Assembly (NCBI RefSeq): GCF_001536285.1
Contig: NZ_FAOZ01000025.1
Location: forward strand, 60,589-124,588
Length of the DNA stretch: 64,000 bases
Reading direction: 5' to 3'
Origin: Parafrankia irregularis
Lineage (GTDB): Bacteria; Actinomycetota; Actinomycetes; Frankiales; Frankiaceae
The position numbers and the translations under genes were made by a program. The notes beneath the pieces were generated by a model, which worked only from the letters and a program-made list of their open reading frames with translations, had not been told where the DNA came from and did not search any database. Shown piece after piece: positions 9,745 to 18,097 of this stretch (its first letter is position 1; the number at the start of each line of letters is the position of its first letter).

Positions 9745-9890
9745 TCGGGTTGGGTACGTCAGGCGGCGTGTGTCATTCGGGGTACCGGCTGCGGCGCGTT
9801 GCTGGTACTGGTAGCAGTGCACCCGCGAGATCTGGACTCCGCAACTTGGACACCTGGCCGGCGGCCGGCGCATCTGATGTTCGGTCCCAC
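9745..9890 (-). pseudogene. possible ISL3-family transposase N-terminal remnant
   Basis: Reverse-strand reading RCPSCGVQISRVHCYQYQQR resembles the N-terminal zinc-binding segment of ISL3-type transposases. About 45 residues only, no continuation. The rest of 9705-10014 shows no gene. Confidence 0.3.
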
Positions 9891-10014
9891 CCGGATCAGT
9901 GATCAGGTTGCCTTCTTCCTCTCCGGAAAGTCCGGAAAGCGCTAGATCCGGACTGATGTGCCCGTTAAATCCGGACAGGCGAAATTAAGCTAGTTTACGC
10001 CGCAGACTGTCTTT

Positions 10015-10187
10015 TCAGATAGTCATCGTGGACCTGGCGCGGGTACGGTAACCGAGTCCCGAGTGGCGGCGTGTCGTGTTGTAGCGGAGTTCGATGTAGC
10101 GGGTGATGTCACGGCGGGCGTGTTCGCGCGTGGGGTAGACGGTGCGGTGGACGTGTTCGTTCTTGAGGGCCGCGAAGAACGACTTAG
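10015..10187 (-). pseudogene. IS3-family OrfB, C-terminal fragment
   Basis: About 55 residues: SFFAALKNEHVHRTVYPTRE then ARRDITRYIELRYNTTRRHS, GLGYRT, the typical end of an IS3 OrfB integrase including the third acidic residue region. The rest of orfB is absent. It faces the orfA fragment at 10250 on the opposite strand, so these are not one intact element. Confidence 0.75.
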
Positions 10188-10249
10188 AGTTGACCCGTTC
10201 CTGTTCACACCCGGGCTCTTTGGGGCAATGGTCCCAGGGAGGAGTGCAG

Positions 10250-10552
10250 GTGCCGAGATCAAAACCGCCGTACACCGAGGAGTTCCGCCGGCAGATGGTG
10301 GAACTGGTTCGAGCTAGGCGGATACTCGAGGAACTAGCGAAGGAATACGGCCCTTCAGGGCAGTCGATCCGTAACTGGGTCCGGGAAGCCTCCCGAGACG
10401 AAAGCGGCAGAGCGGACGAGATCAGCACCGCGGAACGCGAGGAGCTGAAACGCCTCCGGAAGGAGAACCGGCAGCTCCGCGAAGAACGCGACATCCTCCG
10501 CAAGGCCACAATTTTCTTCGCGACGGGTGTGTCCAGGAGTTCGACTATGTGA
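10250..10552 (+). pseudogene. IS3-family OrfA, 3' end disrupted
   Basis: GTG start at 10250 with AGGGAGGA about 8 bases upstream. The product has the OrfA helix-turn-helix (PPYTEEFRRQMVELVRARR, GPSGQSIRNWVRE) and the leucine-zipper segment (EELKRLRKENRQLREERDIL RKATIFFA in two runs). After FFAT the sequence departs from the family; the break coincides with a GTGTG that could be a group II intron 5' end. No orfB follows on this strand. Confidence 0.7.
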
Positions 10553-10650
10553 GGTGTAGTCGGGCGTAAGCTTGAGGTGGCCAGCCGGTGGAAGTCCAGT
10601 CTGCGGAGGTGCCGGAACCCGCGGTAGCTGGTTCCCGGCGTCGGGAGAGA
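10527..10650 (+). mobile_element. possible group II intron 5' fragment
   Basis: Starts GTGTG, the usual 5' boundary of group II introns, exactly where the IS3 OrfA reading is lost. It continues with structured sequence of domain I type (GGTGGAAGTCCAGTCTGCGG, CCGCGGTAGCTGGTTCCCGG). No reverse transcriptase or domain V follows before 10780. Call rests on pattern memory, not on a fold. Between 10670 and 10810 a short plus-strand reading LTRQADALGYTVRFDPIPEA ends at a stop; I could not assign it. Confidence 0.35.
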
Positions 10651-10780
10651 TCCCGGGCGTCGAAGCGGAACACGCCACCTGACCCGCCAAGCCGACGCCC
10701 TCGGCTACACCGTCCGCTTCGACCCCATCCCCGAGGCCGCCCGAGCCGGGCACCGCCGTCACCTCACGTTATTTCTCGGG

Positions 10781-12520
10781 TCAGACCCGCCACCGGTCGT
10801 CGTCAACTAGGGCGTCGGCGACAACGGCTCGGTTACGGCCAGTGTTCTTGGCGTGGTAGAGAGCCGTGTCGGCGCGGGCGAGAAGGGAGTCGAGGCCTGT
10901 GTCAGCGGCATGGAGAGTGGCGAGGCCGACGCTGACAGTGACCGACAGTGGGCCGACAGAGGTGGGGATCGGGGTCGCGCTGACAGTCTCGCGGAGCCGT
11001 TCGGCGAATGCGCGGGCGGTTTCGGTGGGTGCGTCGAGGGCAACAGTGAACTCCTCGCCGCCGATCCGGCCGATGATGTCCCGCGCGCGTAGCGTGGCGC
11101 GGAATCGCTGGGCGACCTCGGTGAGTACCGTGTCGCCGATGGCGTGTCCGTGCAGGTCGTTGACGCGTTTGAAGTGGTCGATGTCGGCCATCAGAACGGC
11201 CATCGGCCGGCCACTGCGCAGGTGTCGTCTCGTCATCGCCCCGGCCTGATCGAGGAGGTGACGGCGGTTGGCCAGTCCGGTCAGAGGGTCCATCTGGGCA
11301 AGGCGCTGGGCCTCCTCGTATCGGCAGGCGTTCTCGCAGGCAACCGCAGCGTGGCCGAGCACGGTGCGGGCGATTGCGAGCTGCTCGGGTCCATAGCAGT
11401 CGGCCTCCCGGCAGGTGATCAGGATCAGAACGGTCGGATGCGGGCGGAAGGCCGCAGGGACGGCCAACCAGCTACCAATAGGATGGCGTTGGCCAGGGAG
11501 AGGTTCGGGCGGGCCACCGCGGGGGTCGGCGAGCGCTTGCCCGGCGTAGGCATCCAGCAGCGACGAGCCCGGGCGCAGCCTGATCCTCTGGCCCACGGTA
11601 CGGGAGTCCACGTCGCCATGAACGGCAACGACCCGCAGCGTTCCGCTCGGTTCGCGGGCCAGCGCCCAGACCGTGTCGAACGCGAGCATGTGGGCAGCAG
11701 CGCTCATGACCCTGCGCAGAACCTTGCGGGCGTTGAGGGTGGATGCCGCAGCGGCGGTGATGTTCTGAATGGTTTCGGCCAGCTCGCGCTGGCGGCATTC
11801 GCTGGCCACCAGCATCCGCAGTTTCGCAGGGTCCGCGGTGCGCAGCGAGATCAATTCCCGGTCCGCTCTGCTCGTCGAAGCGAGCACGGCTTGACGGATC
11901 TCGCCGGCTGCGATACTTGCCATCGCCGAGAGCAGGGGTCCTGCATGCCGGTTCGGGCAGGTCACGTCCAGCAGGCCGAGGAGTTCCCCGGTCACCAAGT
12001 CATGCAGCGGAACTCCGACGCAGGCGAGGTCGCTGTAGGGTTCGCCGTAGTGCTCGGCGCCGAAGACGCCAATCGGGGCATCTCCCGCCAGGGCGGTTCC
12101 GACGCCGTTCGTGCCGACGAAGCGTTCCGCGAAGTTGAAGCCGGGCGCCACCGGTACCCGGTCGAGCCGCCGCTCGAAGGCAGCGTCACCGGTTCGCCGA
12201 ACGAGGATCAACCCGTCCGCATCGGTCAGGATCATACTGATCTTCTGGCCTTCCAACCGGTTACCCAGCTCCTTGATGATTGGTTCCGCCGTCTGAATGA
12301 AGGGCGCATCGAGTTCCAGGCCCGAAAAAGACGGCTCCGGGCGATCGGGGGCCACCGTAAGATCCCGCGACCGTTGCCACGACTGCAGGATCGGGTCCCG
12401 CACCCCGCGAAGGTCGCCGTCCTCGCCGGTGAGGAAAAGCTCTCGTGCGCGGGACCTCGATGCACGGCCGCCTGACTGTGACGCTGTGGATCGACCCGTC
12501 ATCGAAACCACTTCTTTCAC
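10781..12520 (-). CDS. GAF-domain diguanylate cyclase (GGDEF)
   Basis: 579 aa. Makes c-di-GMP from two GTP. Order: N-terminal regulator-type segment (DPILQSWQRSRDLTVAP, as in NtrC/AcoR-like sensors), a GAF region around residues 75-210 (FAERFVGTNGVGTALAGDAP), a second GAF around 240-390, and the GGDEF domain from about 400: MDPLTGLANRRHLLDQA, MADIDHFKRVND, and active-site GGEEF. RARD five residues before GGEEF is an inhibitory I-site (RxxD). No membrane segment, so cytosolic. Start is GTG at 12520 or ATG at 12505 (MTGRSTAS); neither has a strong ribosome-binding site. Divergent from the PAS-GAF sensor at 12870. Confidence 0.88.
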   Translation of the reverse strand: MKEVVSMTGRSTASQSGGRASRSRARELFLTGEDGDLRGVRDPILQSWQRSRDLTVAPDRPEPSFSGLELDAPFIQTAEPIIKELGNRLEGQKISMILTDADGLILVRRTGDAAFERRLDRVPVAPGFNFAERFVGTNGVGTALAGDAPIGVFGAEHYGEPYSDLACVGVPLHDLVTGELLGLLDVTCPNRHAGPLLSAMASIAAGEIRQAVLASTSRADRELISLRTADPAKLRMLVASECRQRELAETIQNITAAAASTLNARKVLRRVMSAAAHMLAFDTVWALAREPSGTLRVVAVHGDVDSRTVGQRIRLRPGSSLLDAYAGQALADPRGGPPEPLPGQRHPIGSWLAVPAAFRPHPTVLILITCREADCYGPEQLAIARTVLGHAAVACENACRYEEAQRLAQMDPLTGLANRRHLLDQAGAMTRRHLRSGRPMAVLMADIDHFKRVNDLHGHAIGDTVLTEVAQRFRATLRARDIIGRIGGEEFTVALDAPTETARAFAERLRETVSATPIPTSVGPLSVTVSVGLATLHAADTGLDSLLARADTALYHAKNTGRNRAVVADALVDDDRWRV

Positions 12521-12869
12521 AGAAAGATCAGATAACCTAGATTCAGTCTATACCCGGGAGTACCCTTGGTCTGATCGAGATGTCGTTATGACCCATACGG
12601 ACCGAAAGTGATATCTGTTCGTTTCGAAACCTATTAGACGAATTTTTCGGGTTCCGTCACGATCAGCTGTCAACGGCCATTTCGTTCTCCCCGTAGGCGG
12701 CCTGCGGTTGTCCCCACCGTCACCAGATGCAGGCCCTGGATCGCGCCGTACCGGTGCGGCCACCTCAGCCGCAGGCCTCGGGTGGGGACGCGGTGTACGT
12801 CGTGGCCATGTGTGGTCCGCTGCGTTGTTGCGGTGGAAAGCTGATGCAGGTGCTGCATAGATGTGATTT
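12521..12869. other. divergent intergenic region
   Basis: 349 bp between the GGDEF gene and the PAS-GAF gene, AT-rich for about 120 bp next to the former and probably holding its promoter. A reverse-strand reading of weak coding look (VPTRGLRLRWPHRYGAIQGL) covers 12690-12830 and may be a relic. It contains the 47-bp repeat at 12669-12715. Confidence 0.4.
12669..12715 (-). repeat. 47-bp perfect inverted repeat partner of 17852-17898
   Basis: Reverse complement of 17852-17898 with no mismatch. Flanked by CCCCACCGTCA here and by GTGGCCAGTGAAAAATCC at the other copy; the latter resembles ends of IS21-type elements, so both may be relics of one mobile element. Confidence 0.85.
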
Positions 12870-14672
12870 GTGCATCTGAGTTGGCTAGATAGCGGGCGGA
12901 AACGCCAGATAGAAGGGCTACCGGGGCTGTGGAGCATAGGGCGTGGGACAGCGTCAGGGTCTCGCGGTGTGCTCGTCGGCCGTCGCCTGCCGGTCGGGGG
13001 CGATCGGCGGGCCGCGCGGGCTCGTCTGTGTGAGGGGATCCGCCGTCGCGGGGGGAGGCGACCATCGGTGAGGTCTGTGTCGAGAGGGACTCTGCAGCGC
13101 GGGGATTCGCGGCGGACCGGGGCGGGGCGCGATGGGGACGCGGCCCGAGGCCGCGAGGCCGAGGATGTGCTGGATTCGCTAAGTGAGGTGGTGTTCCGGA
13201 CCGACGCTGAGGGCCGTTGGACCTACCTGAACCGGGCCTGGACGACCCTGACCGGTTTCGATGTCGTCGCCAGTCTGGGTGCCCGGTTCCTGGACTATGT
13301 CCACCCTGACGAGGTCGAGTACACCGTCACGTTGTTCATGAGTGTGGTCGCGGGCGGTGCCGACCACTGCCACCACGAGACCCGCTATCGGACCCGGGAC
13401 GGAAGCTACCGCCGGGTCCAGATCAGGGCCACCGTCGTGCGGGACACGGCCGGCGCGGTGGTCGGCAACATCGGGACGATCCTGGACGTCACTGCCGCCC
13501 GCCGAGACGAGAAGACCATCGGGGAGCACGCCGCGTTGCTGGACCTGGTGTCCACGGGCGTTCCCGTCGGCGAGCTGCCGGTAGGGGTGGCCCTGTATGA
13601 CGCCGACCTGCGGCTGTGGCGTGGTTCACCGGTCATCGACGAGATCGTGGGCGTGCCCCAGTGTGTGGGGGACCGTCTCGACCAGCTGACGGAACGGCTG
13701 TCGCCGGCCGGTCCGCACCAGCGCTGCCTGGGCGGCGAATGGGGCATGATCGCGGCCGCGCTGGCCACCCACCACGCCCAGGTCGGCGATCTCGATCTGA
13801 GAGGGGAGCACGATTCCGCCCGGTCGGTGCGAATCACGGTGATCCCTTGGCTGCGGGGTGGTGAGGAGATGCTCGCGCTCGTCTTCACCGACATCACCGA
13901 CCTGCGTCGGGCCGAGCGGGAGGCACACCGGCTCTGCCGGCGGGCGGAGCGGGGCCGGGCCTGGCTGGCGGCCAGCGCCGAGATCACGACCAGCGTGCTC
14001 GCCGCCCCGGACCCCCGCGACGCGCTCGGTCTCGTCGCGCGGATCGGCCGGCGCACAGCCGCCGCAGACCTGGGCATCCTCGCCGTCCCCGACGAAGACG
14101 GCGCCCTGGTCGTGACCGCCGCCGCCGTGGCCCCCGACCTGCCCGCCGACGCGGAGGCACTGCGAGGGCTGACCGTCACCCGCGACCCCGACGCCGGGGC
14201 GGACATGCCCACCGCGGGCCAGACCGTCGTTCTGAAAGGTCTGCACGTGCGAGGCAACCGGGCCGTTCCCACCCCGGAACTGACCCTCACGGGCGCGCTG
14301 GCCGTCCCGCTACGCCTCACCCGGAACACATCGCCGATCATGATCCTTGGGTACCGGTCCAGCTCGCCGCACCTTGCCGCGTCCGACATCGAGCTGGTCG
14401 AGGCGTTCGCCGCCGACGCCGCGCTCGCCCTCGATCTGGCCGAGGCACACCAGGAACACGCACGCCTCGCGGTTCTCGAGGATCGCGACCGCATCGCCCG
14501 TGACCTGGGTGACCTTGTCCTGCAACGCCTGTTCGCCATCGGCCTGCATCTGCAGTCCCTGACCCGCGTAGCCGGCGACCTCATCAGCGCACGACTCAAC
14601 GCGGCCATCGCCGCCCTCGACCAGACCATCGAGGAGATCCGCCGCACGATCCTGCACGTGCAATCCGCATGA
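12870..14672 (+). CDS. PAS-PAS-GAF sensor with HisKA_3-like end but no ATPase domain
   Basis: Up to 600 aa from GTG 12870, but conserved sequence begins near 13165, so the true start may be further right; no clear ribosome-binding site decides it. PAS-1 (VVFRTDAEGRWTYLNRAWTT, residues ~100-220, with a PAC segment ETRYRTRDGSYRRVQIRATV), PAS-2 (~230-350), GAF (~370-520), then a dimerisation helix EDRDRIARDLGDLVLQRLFA. In DevS/NarX-type kinases this box is DRIARDLHDxVIQRLF; here the phosphate-accepting His is Gly. The protein ends about 40 residues later, without HATPase_c. It is a paralogue of 60181-62313, so it probably acts as a signal-sensing partner rather than a kinase (inference). Confidence 0.8.
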   Translation: MHLSWLDSGRKRQIEGLPGLWSIGRGTASGSRGVLVGRRLPVGGDRRAARARLCEGIRRRGGRRPSVRSVSRGTLQRGDSRRTGAGRDGDAARGREAEDVLDSLSEVVFRTDAEGRWTYLNRAWTTLTGFDVVASLGARFLDYVHPDEVEYTVTLFMSVVAGGADHCHHETRYRTRDGSYRRVQIRATVVRDTAGAVVGNIGTILDVTAARRDEKTIGEHAALLDLVSTGVPVGELPVGVALYDADLRLWRGSPVIDEIVGVPQCVGDRLDQLTERLSPAGPHQRCLGGEWGMIAAALATHHAQVGDLDLRGEHDSARSVRITVIPWLRGGEEMLALVFTDITDLRRAEREAHRLCRRAERGRAWLAASAEITTSVLAAPDPRDALGLVARIGRRTAAADLGILAVPDEDGALVVTAAAVAPDLPADAEALRGLTVTRDPDAGADMPTAGQTVVLKGLHVRGNRAVPTPELTLTGALAVPLRLTRNTSPIMILGYRSSSPHLAASDIELVEAFAADAALALDLAEAHQEHARLAVLEDRDRIARDLGDLVLQRLFAIGLHLQSLTRVAGDLISARLNAAIAALDQTIEEIRRTILHVQSA

Positions 14673-15066
14673 TCCGGGCGGCACCGCCATGGTTTGCCTG
14701 CAGTGGTGAGCGGCGCGCCAGACCGGATCCCTCGCCGCTGCCGGTTCGGTGATCCGGGGCATGGCGGAACGCGCGCGGGTCCGGGAGATCGACCCGGACG
14801 AGAGGAGAAGCTGTTGCGGATTCGTGCGCTGATCCTCGTGCCCGGGTGACGCGGCGCCGAGCGCAGAGGACCCTGTTCTCAGCGCCGGCTATAACCCCAG
14901 CGCGGATCACGGAAAGGACGTTCCTGTCGGAGGACCGGGTCCGGGATGCGGTCCCGAAGAGCCCCGCGGTTTCCTCTCGGCCTGCCGCACGCCAGGATAC
15001 CGCTGGCAGGCGCGGTCGCGGCGGCGAGTGGACCGGGTCGCACCACGAGGCTCACAATGGGCGACC
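14673..15066. other. intergenic region, nothing recognised
   Basis: 394 bp between the PAS-GAF gene and the duplicated-domain gene. No convincing gene, repeat or terminator found. Confidence 0.4.
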
Positions 15067-15600
15067 GTGACCGATCCCGCGAGCGCCGCCCAGCGCACGT
15101 TGGCCCTGCTTACCGGCCAGCTCCACGTCGCAGACCACGAAGGCGGCCCGGACACCACCGCGCTGCGGGCCGCACAGCGACACCTCGACGCGATCATCCG
15201 CGACGCCGCTACCCGCGCCCCGATCGAGACCATCACCAGCGTGGAACGGCTGGCCGTCGGACTTCTGCTGCAGCTCGCCAAGACCACCCACACATCCCCG
15301 CAGACCACGCTCCAGGACATCGCCGTCCTCCACGCCCGCCAAAGCACGGACGCAGACCCGGCCGTCGCCTTGCTGACTGCCCGCCTCGACATGGCCGACA
15401 CGACACCGGCCACGGCACCGTTGGACGCGGTACGCCAAGAACTGATCTTCCACGCGGTGCAGAGCAACCCCCAGCGCATCCTGCGCACCTTGACCATGGT
15501 CGCCACCGCGTTGCTCATCGCCCTCGCCGAAGCCCTGGGAACAACCCCCGAGAAGCTGATCGCTCGCCTCGCTCTCTACACCTACCCGCACGACCACTGA
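15067..15600 (+). CDS. hypothetical protein with two repeated domains
   Basis: 177 aa from GTG 15067 (MTDPASAAQRT); 15028 is an alternative. Two tandem units of about 80 residues: ALLTGQLHVAD...ITSVERLAVGLLLQLAKTTH and ALLTARLDMAD...LTMVATALLIALAEALGT, each ending in a TSPQTTLQDIA or TTPEKLIARLA segment. So it arose by internal duplication. Helical and probably cytosolic: the hydrophobic stretch TLTMVATALLIALAEALG is amphipathic rather than a clear membrane helix. No known function. GC-rich codon use supports it as a real gene. Confidence 0.65.
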   Translation: MTDPASAAQRTLALLTGQLHVADHEGGPDTTALRAAQRHLDAIIRDAATRAPIETITSVERLAVGLLLQLAKTTHTSPQTTLQDIAVLHARQSTDADPAVALLTARLDMADTTPATAPLDAVRQELIFHAVQSNPQRILRTLTMVATALLIALAEALGTTPEKLIARLALYTYPHDH

Positions 15601-16288
15601 CCTGGCGCGGGGGAAGACATCGGCCGCCCTCGCGCCCGCGCGCTGCGGCCGACCTTGGTCGGGCACGGGCCGACGGGACCCGCGTCACCAGCGACCGGTC
15701 GACTTAGGGGCCGGTGAGCTGTCCGTGGCGCGGCGTCCCCATCCCGCGCGGCATGGCTCGCGGGGAGACCGGCGTTGGCCTCGTCAGCCGTTCCACCGGG
15801 ACCGGTAAGACCACGATCGCCACCTGGTCAGCTACCCAGCGTGGCTATGACGCGAGTCGGCGCCGTTTGTCGGTGGGGGGGAGTGTCTGCCGGTCGCGGA
15901 CGGCTGGTAGGTCGTGTCAGCGGGAGTGAGCGCCGCTGGTGGTGAGGGCAGGAGGGTCGGGTCTGGGGTGGGCTGTTGGGGGTGGTGTGGGCGAGGCGGT
16001 AGGACTGGGTGCCGGTCTCGATGATGGGGCCACCGAATCGCCGAATCGGGATATCCCCGGCCCTATCCGTCATCATGGATGAGCCACGTGATGGCTAACT
16101 ACGCCACGGTCGCCATGACGATCGCCGTGGCAGGATGAACTGCATGGGGCCGCCGCAGCCAACCCCCTACGACCGCGACCGTCGGTAGCCACCGATGGGC
16201 TCCGAACCAAGGCCGTGCTCCTCTAACCGTCGCAGGGAGGCCACGCCGAGCGCAGCGGCGGTTCGTGTCGTCGCGAGGTGCTCGTGAT
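15601..16288. other. gene-poor stretch with weak relics
   Basis: A plus-strand reading GLVSRSTGTGKTTIATW (near 15780) has a Walker-A-like core but no ATPase around it. A minus-strand reading RFGGPIIETGTQSYRLAHTT (near 16030) resembles the end of IS21 helper ATPases. Both are short. No intact gene seen. Confidence 0.3.
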
Positions 16289-16750
16289 TCAGTCGTCGAA
16301 TCCGACGGTCTCCGGAGTGAGCGGGCGTGCGGCTGGCCTGGTCTGGAAGCTGACGTTCCAGCCGTCATGTTCCGGTTCGCCGGCCATGGTGGCCTCCCAT
16401 CGGTAACGCGTGCCCGCGGTCAGTGTCAGCGGCGGTAGGGTGATCGCGAGAGGGATCTGCAGGGGGGAGCCCTCGGCGAGGTCCTGGGTGCGGCCCGCCT
16501 CTATGATTGCTTCGAGCCGTACGGGCTGAGGCCCGGCCGGCCCGGGCTGGACGGCTGGTGCGCCGTCCTGATCGTGTAGCTCGAGTTGCAGCGTGAACGG
16601 TGAGTTCGCTCGGTCCCAGGGAACCTCGATCAGGATGCCGAGGGCGGACGGAGCAGGCGACGGCCCGATGAGGTTCCAGCCGCCGCCGAGAATGTACAGC
16701 TTGCCTTCCGAGACCTGGGCGGCATCGCAGAGGATCATGGTGAGTTTCAC
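16289..16750 (-). CDS. DUF6941 family protein
   Basis: 153 aa. Starts MKLTMILCDAAQVSEGKLYI followed by LGGGWNLIGPSPAPSALGIL, the hallmark of the actinobacterial DUF6941 family. The protein is a predicted all-beta sandwich of unknown function, without signal peptide or membrane helix. ATG start at 16750 preceded by GGAGTAGCC. Single transcription unit; the neighbouring sequence is degenerate on both sides. Confidence 0.8.
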   Translation of the reverse strand: MKLTMILCDAAQVSEGKLYILGGGWNLIGPSPAPSALGILIEVPWDRANSPFTLQLELHDQDGAPAVQPGPAGPQPVRLEAIIEAGRTQDLAEGSPLQIPLAITLPPLTLTAGTRYRWEATMAGEPEHDGWNVSFQTRPAARPLTPETVGFDD

Positions 16751-16897
16751 GGGCTACTCCTGATCTGCTCGTGCGGCGGGCGCAACGCGGCCAATCGGCA
16801 AGGGCTGGCTCTGCATCGCCGACGTAGGGCTGATACCTGTGGCCGTGAGGCGTTCGTTTCATCGCGATCAGACCGCCGCTCCCGGTGACCGTGAGGT

Positions 16898-17314
16898 TCA
16901 GGATCGCCGCAGGAGGCGGTCGTCGAACGCGATGTCGACAGTCTGCAGGAAGGACCCGGCACCTCCGCGGATATGCTCGCGGGTCGCGATCGCGACGGGG
17001 CAGATCGCCTGCGCCGAACGCCACACGCACGACGCCGCCGATCTCCGCGAGCACGCCCGGCCATCGAGTGGCCGCTTCACCTCGCGCCACAGCACGGCCG
17101 CGCGGGACGCGTCGCCGGCGGACTGCCTGGTCGGGTTCGGGCGCCAGCAGTAGTCTGAGCGTGCTGCGGGCGACAATCGCTTCAGACCCTGGCAGGCGTA
17201 ATGGCCGAGGATGGCCACGGCGTCGTCGGCCGGCTCGGCCAGCCCGCCATCACGGTGCGCGATCATGATGGGCAGCTCGGACGAGCCGGACACCGTGGTG
17301 AACACAGTCGCCAT
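16898..17314 (-). pseudogene. uncertain, probably frameshifted hypothetical gene
   Basis: Reading from ATG 17314 (MATVFTTVSGSSELPIMIAH RDGGLAEPADDAVAILGHY in two runs) has high third-position GC. Around 17000-17060 the more protein-like reading is in another frame (RWPGVLAEIGGVVRVAFGAG), and it then returns (GSFLQTVDIAFDDRLLRRS) to end at 16898. That pattern suggests compensating frameshifts in a decayed gene of unknown function. Upstream CPLCCAGGTRHIDLLAGLPS may belong to it. Confidence 0.3.
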
Positions 17315-17535
17315 GCTTGGTAAGCCGGCCAGCAGGTCGATGTGGCGGGTCCCACCGGCGCAGCACAGCGGACACAGGCCGGGTGTGGGCCGTTGGTCCG
17401 GCCGCAGTGCCAGCCAGGGCCGTCCGCCCCGCGCCGGGCGGTGTTGGCCTGGGCGAGGGCTCCAGGAGGGGGCATGGGTGGGTCCCAGTCCAGGTCGGCC
17501 GGGGCGGACACGTCGACGAGGCCGGGGCCAGATCC

Positions 17536-17736
17536 CGTTCTCGCTTGCGTAGCCAACCGCAAGACCCTCGGCGTCTGCCGCGCCTGCCACGAGGACATCC
17601 ACGCCGGACGTCTCACACGCAGACCACGATGAGCACTGGAGAGCCCGCTGCTACGGAAAGCGGGCACGGCTGGTTCGGAGGGGGGCCGTCGGAAAAGGAC
17701 CAGGCAACTGGCACCTCGCCGACGGCCTACCCTACG
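17536..17736 (+). mobile_element. group II intron 3' remnant (end of reverse transcriptase plus domains V-VI)
   Basis: The last coding residues NRKTLGVCRACHEDIHAGR (stop at 17632) match the C-terminal HNH end of group II intron maturases. They are followed by a domain-V-like segment GAGCCCGCTGCTACGGAAAG to GGCTGGTTC and a perfect GGCCGTCGG / CCGACGGCC stem (17684-17692 with 17719-17727) as domain VI, ending in CTAC near 17735, the usual AY 3' end. The catalytic reverse transcriptase body is missing. Confidence 0.6.
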
Positions 17737-17752
17737 TCACGCCGGGATCTGT

Positions 17753-17785
17753 GGGAGCCCGGGGGTGTGATCCCCCCGGGCTCCC
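17753..17785 (+). terminator. strong hairpin, likely terminator
   Basis: GGGAGCCCGGGGG TGTGAT CCCCCCGGGCTCCC, a stem of about 13 bp with a short loop and no U-tract, as usual in actinobacteria. It lies directly after the group II intron 3' end; some group II introns insert next to terminator hairpins, which would fit. Confidence 0.6.
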
Positions 17786-17851
17786 CGACCAATCATTCCT
17801 CGACGTTACCCATCGCTGATTGACGGTGGCCAGTGAAAAATCCCTGTATGT

Positions 17852-17898
17852 GGGGACAACCGCAGGCCGCCTACGGGGAGAACGAAATGGCCGTTGAC
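17852..17898 (+). repeat. 47-bp perfect inverted repeat partner of 12669-12715
   Basis: Exact reverse complement of the copy 5.2 kb to the left. Preceded by GTGGCCAGTGAAAAATCC. Nothing else recognisable in 17786-18097. Confidence 0.85.
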
Positions 17899-18097
17899 AT
17901 GGGTCGCCTTCGATGGCACGCGGCGCAGGTTCGCTGTCAAAGGACACCGATCTTGTCTACCGGTGTGGTGGACGCGCCGCCTGGCGCTCAAATCGATCGT
18001 CATCTGATCTTCCTTTCGGAGATCAGATCGTGCTCAATGCCGCGTGCATCTGGCGCTCGATGCCATGTCCGAAGCCAGATGGCTCGGTTCTCGGCGG

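Noticed and set aside
11144..12475. 443-codon plus-strand frame opposite the GGDEF gene
   Set aside because: Antisense shadow without motifs; the minus-strand GAF-GGDEF reading is unambiguous.
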